Positions 23,701 through 33,316 of a DNA stretch of 64,000 bases are shown in pieces (positions within the stretch are counted from its first letter, which is position 1; every line of letters begins with the position of its first letter). Made by a program: the position numbers and the translations under genes. The stretch is from contig OU612072.1 of assembly GCA_914767715.1 (NCBI GenBank), positions 11,966,001 to 12,030,000 on the forward strand, given 5' to 3'. This DNA comes from Membranipora membranacea. Lineage: Eukaryota; Bryozoa; Gymnolaemata; Cheilostomatida; Membraniporidae. Below the pieces are notes generated by a model that was not told the origin of the DNA, did no database searches, and saw only the letters and a program-made list of their open reading frames with translations.

Positions 23701-26700
23701 TTGTAGGGGAATTTGACAATGACATCAAATATGCCTAGCAACAGGAAATACAATAATTTTGAAACAGTGTAGAAAATACGCCTTTGTTGGCAACATGTGC
23801 TTACACTATTTGCATCAATCCAATGGGTTTCGAGTTGTCAATGTTTTTCACTGATGCAACCCCACTTGAATATGATGCTGACATCTGATCGCTTTAAGCA
23901 TTAGTTGCGCTTTTGGATTTATGACATTTGCTCAGGTAAAAATCACATGCCGATTAACTTAATATTCAAAGAATTTTCCCAACTCCAGACTAACCGTACT
24001 CTGAAAATCGAGCGTCTCATACACATTTATATGTGAGAGTGTGATAAAGAGAAGACAACTTTAGTGATTGAGACAAGTTGAGAAGAATTTTCTTTCCAGT
24101 GATGCTAATAATTTGAACTGTGTCCATAGGTCATTTAAAAGGTTGCCACAGTACTCTTAATAAGCCTGAGACCTTGAATATGATACAAAATATGGGAAGG
24201 CGCAACAATACCTTTAATGTCGCATCTAATATTTACAGGGAGCAAAGGTATTGAGCCCGTCATCACCGAAGAACTCCAATATTTTCTCTCAGCGATACAA
24301 AAGACAGATGGTGAACCTTTCGACCCACTAGATCTCATCACACAGGGAATAAATAATATCATGACTCATGTTCTGTTTGGAGAGAGATTCGAATACTCGG
24401 ATGAAAATATTGCGAATCTCGATTTTAAAAGCTACTTGGTAGCTGTTACCAAGTCCAGCAACATGCCTTTCATAAATGTAAGTAAAGTTTGGCACCAGCC
24501 TGTTATAAACCGTACTTTTATCATGGAAACATCCAAAGCCTTTCTAGGCGAAAATTATAATAATTCTCTTTCTCTGCATTATGACATCACAGTTTCCAGG
24601 AGGTGCTTGTTTTGTGTATTGGGCATTGTTGTGAATGTGATATAAAAATGCAGAGAAAGAGAGTTACCTTCCCTTATAAAAGGCATTTTACAGTTGATGT
24701 AGACAAAACTAGTACCCAACTTTTCACCTCACCTTGGAAGGAGGAAAGTTTCTAATTTTCTCTTAATAGTTTTACTCAACAGTTTGGCATCCTTTTTCCT
24801 TATAAAGTCTTGCATGATGAAAGAGTTCTCAAAGATAAAAGCATATGCTTTGGTCGGTGAGAAATCCTTAAGAAAGACAGGATTTTTAAGGCTACTCTCT
24901 TATCTTTTCCAATTTTGGAGTTATGCTCTGTCTGATGAATATCAACTTTTATAATTTCACCGCTACCAATTTTTTGTTTTATCAGAGCTTACACAGGGCC
25001 GTATAGGATGGGTGCTACGACCTCCCCAAAGCAATTTAGATTACATAAACAGCAAGTAGTAGTTCTAAATGAGCCGATTCAACTCAATTTTAGCATTTTT
25101 AGGCCACTCTATTGTGCATTCTAGGGGAGGCAGAGCGTCCCTGCCTCCCCTAGAACTACGGACCTGTAACATGACGTATTGTGTCCATATTTGTTTTATC
25201 TCAGTACCTACCAGGAGACCTCCTTGGGTTTCACAGGGGGTTGAGGATTGCTATGAAAGGAGTCCAATTCGTCAAAGATCAGATTGAGAAGCACAAAGAA
25301 GAGATTAACTACGATAACCCACCTCGTGACTTTACAGATGCGTTCCTCGTCAAGATGAGAGAGGATGAGGGTAAACCTGATACACCCTTCACAGGTTAGA
25401 AAAAAAGTGACTTAATAGTCCTCATGGAGCTTTTATTGTAAAGTGATACTTTATTGAACCCTACCAGGGCCGTAGTTAAGTAAAAATAATAGGAGAGGCA
25501 AAAGGGCACCAGGAGGGGTGCTATAAGCTCCTCCCCAGGAAATATAATCATATAGTTAGCAAATGGATATCTCAGAGGAGCTGATTTTGAAATGGATTGT
25601 TAAATTATAGTGTTTTAGGCCACTGTATTCAACTTTCTAGAGAGGCAGTGCCTCCCTGCCTCCCCTAGAACTATGTGCCTGCGTACCCAAAGAGAGAAGC
25701 TCATCATTATTACAAATCGCGCATTTATTCCTGATGGACAAGTAGTCTAGTGTGTGGCAATACACTTTCATACAATATTTGACCAGACAGAAAATCTCCA
25801 GTACTTATATATTCTTATAAGGTAGTAGTAGTTTTGAACCTGTTATTTCAGTTTCTAACTTCCTGACCACCGTGGTGCAGTTCTATGTAGCTGGAACAGA
25901 GACAAGTGCCAGCCAATTTTATTGGTTCTTTCTCTACGCTGGACTGTACCCAGAAGTACAAGAAAGAATATATCAGGAGATAAAGACGACTATTGGTAAG
26001 TTTTAAATGACTGGAATTAGTTTTGAGCATCTAATATTTATTTCTACAACCATTTAGGTGTCAGATTTGCATCAGACTCAGAATGTGATGTGTATGTATG
26101 TGTATGTGTATGTTTTGTATTGTCACACGAAGAGAAATAAAAATATTTTTGTTGGAGCCCTCCTTAAAATATTCTCCAAAAATGCTCAGCTGTGGACCTT
26201 AAACTAGCTACTCCCCTTTTCTCTTTTCTTGGCATGGAAAGGGTGAATAAGAGTCCTTACTTGCTATATTGGTAATGTTTCCTGATTTCTCAATCTTCGC
26301 ATAAGGTGAAAGACCAGTTACATACGCGGATAGAAACTCAATGCCCTACACGACTGCTGTATGTACGGAGATACAGAGACTTAAGAATGTTGCAATTGGG
26401 TCAATACCTCATTTCACTTCACGCGATACCACAGTATTAGGTGCACATATTCCAAAAGGTGAGCTTTTATCTCTTCACGATTATCAGTGTTAAGTATGCG
26501 GAGTGTATAGGTGATCATAAGCTACGGAACAGTTGGATTTCCGATATTGAGTAATTCTTCAAATAGTAACTTCAACTTGGTATATTCCTCGTATTCAGTG
26601 TACAAAACCTCGCAGCAAACAACACCCTACACAATCAATCGATCAATCGATCACACAATCTATCAAGCAATCAATCGATCGGTCAATCGAATGGTCAATC

Positions 26701-27556
26701 GATCGCACAATCAATCAAGCAATCAATCGATGGATCAATAAATCAATCAACAAATCAATCAATAATGGAAATTAAAAGATTATACTCGATTGCTTTCTAA
26801 ATGCGAGGTTGTTCATCATTTAACTATTTTCATACAGGTACAGCAGTGAGTGCAAACCTGTGGGCAGTTCTTCATGATGAGAAGGTGTACCCAGAACCTG
26901 ATAAGTTCAAGCCAGAGAGATTTATCAACAAGGATGGAAAATTTATAAAGCCTGATCCAAAATATGCGGTCGCTTTTAGTATAGGTATGTATTCAAAATA
27001 AACACATTATGGGTTAAATAAGTGTGGGTTAAAATTGAATATTTCTTTCTATCCGAAGACTCCAAGTTGCTCGCAGTTTGCAGGCACGTCAGAGCACACC
27101 TGGGGTTTCAATTGAGCCCAGTAGTCAGTAGAACTGCAGCGGGATTCGAATCCGAGACCTCCAACGCTTGCGCATCAGAGGGCAGGCGCTCTAACCAACT
27201 GAGCTATCTCTTACTCCTGTGACTTGATGCATATAGGTTGGCAAGTATCGGATAGTATAGATTTCTGTGCATTGCGTAAAACACAGTGTCGTCAGTAAAA
27301 TCAACACCTAGGTCCTAGATGCACAATAGGTCATAGGGTCTTAAGTTTCTTATTTGTGCGGATTATTTTTTCAGGTCGAAGAGCATGTTTAGGTGAACAT
27401 TTAGCACGAGCAGAATTATTTATGTTCTTTGTTGCTAGTCTGCAAAAGTTTGAAATCAAACTCCCTGAAGGACAGAACGTCAGTGAAAGCGAATGTCAGA
27501 GATTCTCATTGAATCCCGAAAAACAATTCAACATAACATGCACCCCTCGGGTGTAG
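20729..27556 (+). CDS. Cytochrome P450 copy 3, CYP2-like, 515 aa
   Basis: Proposed exons: 20729-20732 (mini-exon ATGG), 21301-21549, 21954-22109, 23546-23629, 24239-24477, 25205-25394, 25852-25995, 26306-26458, 26838-26984 and 27375-27556; 1548 nt, no internal stop. A second candidate mini-exon with GTAAGC donor lies at 21044-21047, because the leader DNA is duplicated. The in-exon ATG used as Met5 in copy 2 is ACG here, so this gene needs the mini-exon start, or an unspliced ATG at 21276. The motifs are PPGP, WxxxR, I-helix AGTETS (321-326, against AGTDTT in the other copies), EIQR (377-380), KPERF and the haem loop FSIGRRACLG with Cys460. The acid-alcohol pair for oxygen activation is kept as Glu-Thr, common in CYP2 enzymes. 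Two CAGGGCCGTA-ended elements flank exon 6. The substrate is unknown. Confidence 0.88.
20810..20845 (+). ncRNA. U2 snRNA 5'-end-like sequence (fragment, retroposon-like)
   Basis: CCGCTTCTCGGCCTATTGG followed by CTAAGATCAAAGTGT resembles the first about 33 nt of U2 snRNA, which includes the branch-site-pairing leader. The similarity then stops abruptly. The U2 sequence is recalled from memory. Without the Sm site and 3' stems it is not a functional gene. It sits within the duplicated leader of P450 copy 3, between the two candidate mini-exons. Confidence 0.65.
21592..21606. repeat. C15 homopolymer
   Basis: Fifteen consecutive C residues in intron 2 of P450 copy 3. Three other runs in the window, all G, have exactly the same length. 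Confidence 0.9.
24563..24666. repeat. Fold-back element in intron 5 of P450 copy 3
   Basis: ATTCTCTTTCTCTGCATT pairs with AATGCAGAGAAAGAGAG about 80 bp downstream. It has no counterpart in copies 1 or 2 at this position. Confidence 0.7.
24994..25166. mobile_element. Small TIR element, CAGGGCCGTA...TACGGACCTG ends
   Basis: The termini CAGGGCCGTA and TACGGACCTG are inverted repeats. The right end also contains GAGGCAG...CTGCCTCCCCTAG. The paralogous intron in copy 2 reads GAGCTTACATGACC without the insert, and here TTACA and TAACATGAC flank the element. The CAGGSCCGTA end resembles hAT-type non-autonomous elements, but that class is inferred. It is in intron 5 of copy 3. Confidence 0.7.
25465..25681. 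mobile_element. Second CAGGGCCGTA-type TIR element
   Basis: It begins CAGGGCCGTAGTTAAG and ends CTAGAACTATGTGCCTG, sharing GGCAGTGCCTCCCTGCCTCC with the element at 24994. It lies in intron 6 of P450 copy 3, so the two copies flank exon 6. Confidence 0.7.
26631..26762. repeat. Tetranucleotide repeat (ATCA/ATCG variants)
   Basis: Repeats of AATCGATCAATC-type units fill about 130 bp of intron 8 of P450 copy 3. The open frames across it are artefacts of the repeat. Confidence 0.85.
27055..27215 (-). mobile_element. tRNA-derived SINE (family B), minus orientation
   Basis: The reverse complement reads AGATAGCTCAGTTGGTTAGA (A-box), GCGCCTGCCCTCTGATGCG, and GGATTCGAATCCCGCTGCAG (B-box). A body of about 80 bp follows, running to CTTGGAG. 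The tRNA part is the best preserved in the window, but the anticodon arm carries extra bases and no mature 3' acceptor strand follows. It is in intron 9 of P450 copy 3. Confidence 0.8.
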
Positions 27557-28910
27557 ACCTATTGTCAGTGCTCTTGCATAGTGAATATCTTTTATTTTTG
27601 TTTGCCTGGTTTTATGTTTCTTTACACAACACTCAATATGCATAGCTATTTGATCGCGTAAAAAAATGACTTCCAATTTTTTTATACTCGAAGAATTCAA
27701 AATAATTGAAAGAAGGAACACAAACAAAAATTGGCCAAGCGCTATCTCAATTAATCGATAGTTGATGCTGAAATCGATGGCAATTGATGCACGGGAACTT
27801 AGTGATTGAATGCTCCTTATAATTTGGCTTTTCTGTTTTCCTTTTCATATCAATTTATACTCTTTGGTATAAGGTGTGTTTACTATTCTTCCATGTTTTG
27901 TTAGTGTCTGCGTAGGGTAGTTCAAAACTCATTTCTTTCTGTTCTCTAATACTTCAAACTTACAGAGTATATATCAACACCTACTGGTATGAATATAATT
28001 ATGTATTCAAAAAATTTCTTTTTTCCAATTAACCGGAAAATTAATATACAAGCAGCTGGACATATGTCATTACTCTTATTTTTTGTTTCCTTTGTCATTT
28101 AATTTAGAGCAAGACTATAATTGCATTAAAATCAACGTTGAAGGTAGTAGTATATGGAAGGATTCAGTTTCTGTAACAACTAATGCCGCTTGATTATGAT
28201 CAGGAGAATTGAATGAATTTGTACCAAAACCAAATTGCCAAATACCAAATACTCCTTGCTAACACCCAGATTTGGTCTATGGATTTCACTACCGTTCCAA
28301 CACACAACTATCAGATGGCCACAGATGTATAGGGTTATTAGGGGCAAACAGCTTGCCTCTCACTGCATTTCATACAGATAGGTGTATTGTTCGCTGCCCT
28401 GTAATTTGACAGCTCAAACGACTGCCAATAGGATCTCTGTGACATTTTTTCGTCAAAATAACATTTGACAATCAAATGCCAACATATCCCTCATGCAAAT
28501 TGCCGTTTACAATTTGTCACTTGCCAGAGGCAGACTTGAAATGAGTCATTTTGATTTCTACACATCTACACATGACAACATAACATAATCTTAGGGATAA
28601 TTAATTGCGTTTAATACATAATAATTATAATCACAGAGTAAGGATATATCCTTCCTCTGTGACCTAATAATTTCGACAAAGATAATCCTCAAAAGCTGAG
28701 GTTTATATCTGCCACTCCTGAAAAAGCCATAGCAATGCATTGGCAGAAGCTGATGAGCAAGCTATTATGAAGTCATGAGGCTGCAGCAAAGCTTACATAC
28801 TGACATGATGAGTAGTGTGTCATTGTGTAACAAGAGGGCAGACTGTCTTTGCAGTGCAGTACAGCTGCTCATTCTTTGGTTGTAATGTTAAATGTCAGAG
28901 ATCGGATAAC
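27557..28910. other. Intergenic region after P450 copy 3; no gene seen
   Basis: AT-rich DNA without supported coding sequence. Its right part (from about 28600) resembles the region upstream of P450 copy 4, sharing the palindrome described at 28632. Confidence 0.5.
28632..28661. promoter_or_regulatory. 30-bp palindrome upstream of the relic P450
   Basis: CACAGAGTAAGGATATATCC is followed by TTCCTCTGTG, an inverted repeat with one mismatch. The same palindrome, perfect, lies at 33075-33104 upstream of P450 copy 4. It is about 250 bp before the relic ATGG here and about 212 bp before the mini-exon there. A regulatory role is inferred only from this shared position. Confidence 0.5.
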
Positions 28911-29350
28911 ATGGATAAGTTACTTTAGTGAATGTACGAGGCAGTCAGTTGCCTCGCAACATCCTTACAGCAGCAACCCTTTGGCACAGCTATGTTATTA
29001 GTTTAAGTAAGTAAACTATGCATTTTCGTTTCCTTATCTTCGCTCTAGAATTTTGATCTAAATATCGATAAATTTCGCATCTAAATTTAAACTTTTTAGT
29101 TTGTAGCAACTTGATGTCACGTGCAACTATGTCCATGTTCTGCTATTTTTACTACAAGCATTCAATCTGACATTGACCCTCAACCTACCAACAATCATAG
29201 CAGCAACAAACAATCTGCCCACCTCTGTGTTCGTTACTATAGCTTTGGTTCTAATGACGCTCTACTGCTGGCCGGTGTGGACAAGGCACCCGCTACCCGC
29301 CAGGTCAATGACCTCCATCTCTTATAGTTCATGGTTGCTATTCTCTAAGC
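28911..29350 (+). pseudogene. Solo N-terminal relic of a fifth P450 copy
   Basis: Sequence at 29165-29345 matches exon 2 of the other copies: LNLPTIIAATNNLPTS, then an anchor with [16 protein letters not shown]. The start and the splice acceptor are deleted (TTTTT runs straight into ACTACAAGCATTC). One extra C in GGCACCCGCTACCC shifts the frame just before the PPGP hinge. Upstream, ATGGATAAGT at 28911 looks like the mini-exon with its GT donor mutated to AT. No homologue of exons 3-10 was found before copy 4 starts. It is a dead 5' fragment from an incomplete duplication or later deletion. Confidence 0.85.
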
Positions 29351-32300
29351 TCTCTTGCTATCTGCTAAGCATGAAGCTATAGCTTGAAGACACAATTTTG
29401 TGAGTTTTGAGGAAAATGTAATATTAATTGGTTGTTAATGTGTAAGGTATACTGCAATGAGATACCGCCGTCTGTGGTTTGCCATGTTCTGTGACAGATC
29501 TTCAGCCCCCTTGTCATTGTGATGGTTGTCTTTTTTCAAAAGAGAGCATTAGATCAGATGCATTGATTTTAATTGAGAATATTATTCATCAAATTAGTGA
29601 AATTTAGCGGTTGTAGACTGCAAAATTCCGAAGAAGTACTTTCTCAGTTCATTAAAGTCAATTTGGGAAAATCTTAGGCTAAGAAGTTTTCTTCTCTTAT
29701 TGTTGAAATTTGGTGGCTCATTTGCAGTATAGATTTATCACCCCATCTATTTATCTGTGTAAAACATTTTAGTTTCAAATATGTGGCTAGACTGGTTCAC
29801 AGAGTAAAGGGATACAGAGTAAATTTTTTAACAATAGTCAAGGAAAGAGTTTTTTACTCCTTGGTCAAGGTACCTGCAAGCTTTGTGTCAAGGGGAAAGT
29901 TATGTGAAGCTTGATGCCAAAAACTCCTTTCATCTATTTGTCACAATTATAGGGTTTTGGAGAATGACCTGAATTCAAAGTATTTGATTACAGTAAATAA
30001 TAGAATATGCAGGCTCTCCCATAAAAATTTCTTTTTGTACAGCCTTAGTCCACGATTAGACTTGATGTTTTATGCTTAAATTACACCTGTAACTATCCTA
30101 GCTAAATTGGTAAGGTGGGTATAGCTAGGAAGGCAGTATTGTGGCAGTTTTTATTATAGGATTAACAATTACAATCCTTGAACGATGCTGCCACAATGTA
30201 CCCTTGGTCTATGCAATCACTGAACCTTAAATTAATCGAAAGGGCCTCATATCAAATGTATCTGCGGTCCATTGTCGTCTGGGCTTTGGTTGGCAACCAG
30301 GTGTGCCCCGACCTGCCTGCAAACAGAGAGCAAGCTGGCGCAGATATTGCGGCCTGGCCACTAAGGCAACAAATCTTGCCGCCTATGCTCCGGGATGTGG
30401 CTTGTGACAAGACATCTGATTTAAATCAACCTTCAATTTTAAGCAGATCTAATAATGCCTTAATACATAGATATAATAAGAAGCAACAAGTCTTGAGACA
30501 CAAAGGTTATCCTCAGGTTTTGATATTCTAATATTACATTGCCTTTAAATCCTTGTTGGAAAAGATAAACAAGGCACAACAGCGACAAATTCTTTCCCTG
30601 TAATGAAAGACAGAGACTGCAATACAACAGGTTGTTTACAATTGAGATTTTCTTGAGGGATTTGAAAATTTACTCTGAGAAAACAGTGTCTGTAATTGCT
30701 CTAACTGATATCTTCATCCAGCTTGAACTGCTTCCAATTTTGTTTGGAGGCCATCTCAGATTTGTTGTTTATTGAGGCAGCCCACCTGTTTGGCTAACCG
30801 AATCCTCAAAAGTAACAACATTATAACTTGTGGCAGTATAGATACAGTCCCAGGGCACGATTTTGAAAAAATGTACAAATTGAGCAGTAACATGAATGCT
30901 GTCAATGGTTATTTCAGGACTGCAATTCCTAAATGGTGATAAATAGACCAAGGTCGACCATACAGATACCAGCTCACTGAAAATGCAGCAGAATATTTCA
31001 CAAAGAATATTATGTGTGTTATTAGGGGTGAGCCCTCCAGACACACAGTTATCATAATCCTATACGCATCCAGCATAATTACATTAGTGTTTTTCAATAA
31101 TAAAAATATTGGGATGACATTCGTGTAAAATTTAAGCTCAAACATATGGGTGTATTTTGAAAATGCTATCATTGAACAGTATCCACTGAAAAAGCCAAAT
31201 CCAAACCATGTTTCGAAATATAGAAACATACGAAGTGAGGATGATATAGCATAAACACCTCTCCTCCGAGCACCGTCTACTTGATTGTGCAATAACTCCC
31301 GGAAGAAGGTTTACCCGGCTAGCTAAGAGTGAAGTGATAGCAACCTTGTATCACTTTTTTAGAAGCATGGACCATGGTTTTTTTGAGTGTGGATAATTGA
31401 ATGTCGACAAGGTATCATGGTCGATTTCAAAAATGTAAATTTATGAACAGCCAGCCACTAGAGCCTATTGATTCAACATAATATGATATGATATCTTAGA
31501 TGCAATATAATTGGTATAAAAAAACGGGATACACTCAATATGGGCCAATTTTTGTATCAGAACTGGGGTTTCGGGCTTGGAATACTTGTTGGAAAAAATA
31601 TTTGGTCCGAGCAGGAATTACAAAATATCTAGCGCTGCATATATAAATAAAAACTTCTATCGAATTAAAAGTGCAGATCTGACTGGCTAAAAGTGCAATA
31701 CTACAAGACAAACAGAGTATGGAATCGGATATAGATTCTGGAAATTTCTGAATATGTATGTAGAATGATGAAGATTAATTATTTTGAGGTATATAGTCAT
31801 TCCGATAGAATTTGATGGGTGTCTGATGGGTCACCACAATCTATTCTGAAAACTTATATCAATCAACAGAAATATTCTTTTGTTTAAGTTCAGTATAGCA
31901 ACTCCATTGTCATTTGTAAATTGCTCCACTCCTTTGATAAAAGGCAATTAAAATTTGTTTGAAACTGTACACAATGGCATAGAAACTACAAATATATAGG
32001 CTCTTTGCACTGCCTTGCGCAACATCGCCACTGCACTGATGGATGAAATAAACACTGTAATGAAAAAGTAACTCGCAATTTTGAATATGTTTAAAAAATA
32101 TTTCAAACATGCCCTCAAAAGTTCATTTAGATAATGTGATGAACTGATTCTCCAAAAAAAACCAGATCTCTGTGAGTTACCATGTCGAAATGTAATTCTG
32201 CCCTAGCAGAAAAACATGAACTTGGAGATTTTTTGTCAGATTTTTTGTAGAAAAAAATAAATGAATAGTTAGCCGATTGACTAACGATCCAAGTGACCAA

Positions 32301-32673
32301 ATGTGGTTATTCTGAATTAAAAACTGTAGGAAGGAGATAGCTTTTGGGAAAGTAAGGAGGAGATAACTACAACTGAGCATTTTTGACTTTAAATAACTGA
32401 GTTGTCCACACATTTACTGTGATCAAAGTGTCCTCACAATTTTCTATGCGAGCTGAAGAACTACACATTTGATTATCCGAACTGGTATTTGATAATACCT
32501 CAAGATCCCTATTGCAAAGTCCAAGTTCATTTACACCTATGATGATTTGGCTAAACATTAGTTCATTAGCTCCCCTGCCCAAGTTTGAGTTGAGATCTGC
32601 TTCTGTATCGAAGTGCCGAAAAATTATGTCCAACCTGTCATTTCCAACTTTGTTGAGAAAGGCGAAAATTAAA

Positions 32674-32983
32674 AATGGATATGTTCCGATAAGGAAGCTA
32701 TCCCACTTGACCTCTCATGATTTATTTAGTTAGCATGATCAGGTTTGTTGACACAAAGAGTACACTAGTGGAAGTGATGTAATGTTATTTAACTTGGCTG
32801 AATAGAACATACAGGGTTTATTAAATAGGACAAGCCTCTTCTAAGAATGGATATGTGGGGATCAGGAAGCAATCCTACTTGACCGTTCATGATTTATTTA
32901 GTAAGGATGATCAGGTTTGTTGACACAAATAGTATACTAGTACAAGTGATGTTATGTCATACAAGTTGGCTGAATAGAACATA
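32674..32983. repeat. Tandem duplication, two units of about 138 bp, period 172
   Basis: The units run from AATGGATATGTTCCG (32675) to GGCTGAATAGAACATA, and from AATGGATATGTGGGG (32847) to the same end. Both contain GATCAGGTTTGTTGACACAA. They lie upstream of P450 copy 4. Confidence 0.8.
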
Positions 32984-32991
32984 GTAGGACC

Positions 32992-33062
32992 AGCTTGTTT
33001 GTCCTATTCAATGAACCATCAATATATTATATAGAGGGTTCATTGAATAGGACAAGCAAGCT
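32992..33062. repeat. Hairpin with 26-bp arms upstream of P450 copy 4
   Basis: AGCTTGTTTGTCCTATTCAA followed by TGAACC is complementary, with one mismatch, to GGTTCATTGAATAGGACAAG followed by CAAGCT, around a 19-bp AT-rich loop. A third related arm (GGTTTATTAAATAGGACAAG) sits at 32815. Probably a tiny MITE. Confidence 0.75.
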
Positions 33063-33074
33063 TCTAATCCTTAT

Positions 33075-33104
33075 CACAGAGTAAGGATATATCCTTACTC
33101 TGTG
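33075..33104. promoter_or_regulatory. 30-bp perfect palindrome upstream of P450 copy 4
   Basis: CACAGAGTAAGGATA is followed by its exact complement TATCCTTACTCTGTG. It lies 212 bp upstream of the proposed start codon and is repeated upstream of the relic copy at 28632. It could be a dimeric transcription-factor site or part of a mobile hairpin. No function can be shown. Confidence 0.5.
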
Positions 33105-33316
33105 TCCTTATCTAGCATCAGCTGTTTGTTATCTTACTTGTGGTTAATCAATCACAGACAGTAGTATCTTATATTGCACGTGCCATTTCAAGTCGGCAGT
33201 AGCGTGTCAGTGCTTGCGACGGATGAATGCAATTTTATTAACTGAGCAAAGATCGTGTGGACCATTCTGCCCTTGTACTTGTAGCAGTGAGGTTGACAGA
33301 CAAACTTTTGAGAAGT

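Larger units (their letters stand above)
29351..33316. other. Intergenic region between the relic and P450 copy 4; no gene seen
   Basis: About 4 kb without recognised coding sequence. The longest frames (30178-30531 plus, 30909-31292 minus) have no recognisable domain and no splice partners. The right end carries a tandem duplication, a hairpin and a palindrome, listed separately. Confidence 0.55.

Noticed and set aside
27135-27215. Possible functional tRNA gene on the minus strand
   Set aside because: A and B boxes are good, but extra bases lie in the anticodon arm, no mature 3' acceptor strand follows, and a SINE body continues downstream. Called a SINE.
30178-30531. 117-codon plus-strand open frame
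   Set aside because: No recognisable domain, no signal peptide, no homologous copy in the array and no splice partners. Length alone is not enough in this composition.
30909-31292. 127-codon minus-strand open frame with hydrophobic runs
   Set aside because: AT-rich sequence readily yields Phe/Ile/Tyr-rich frames. No family pattern or exon context was seen.
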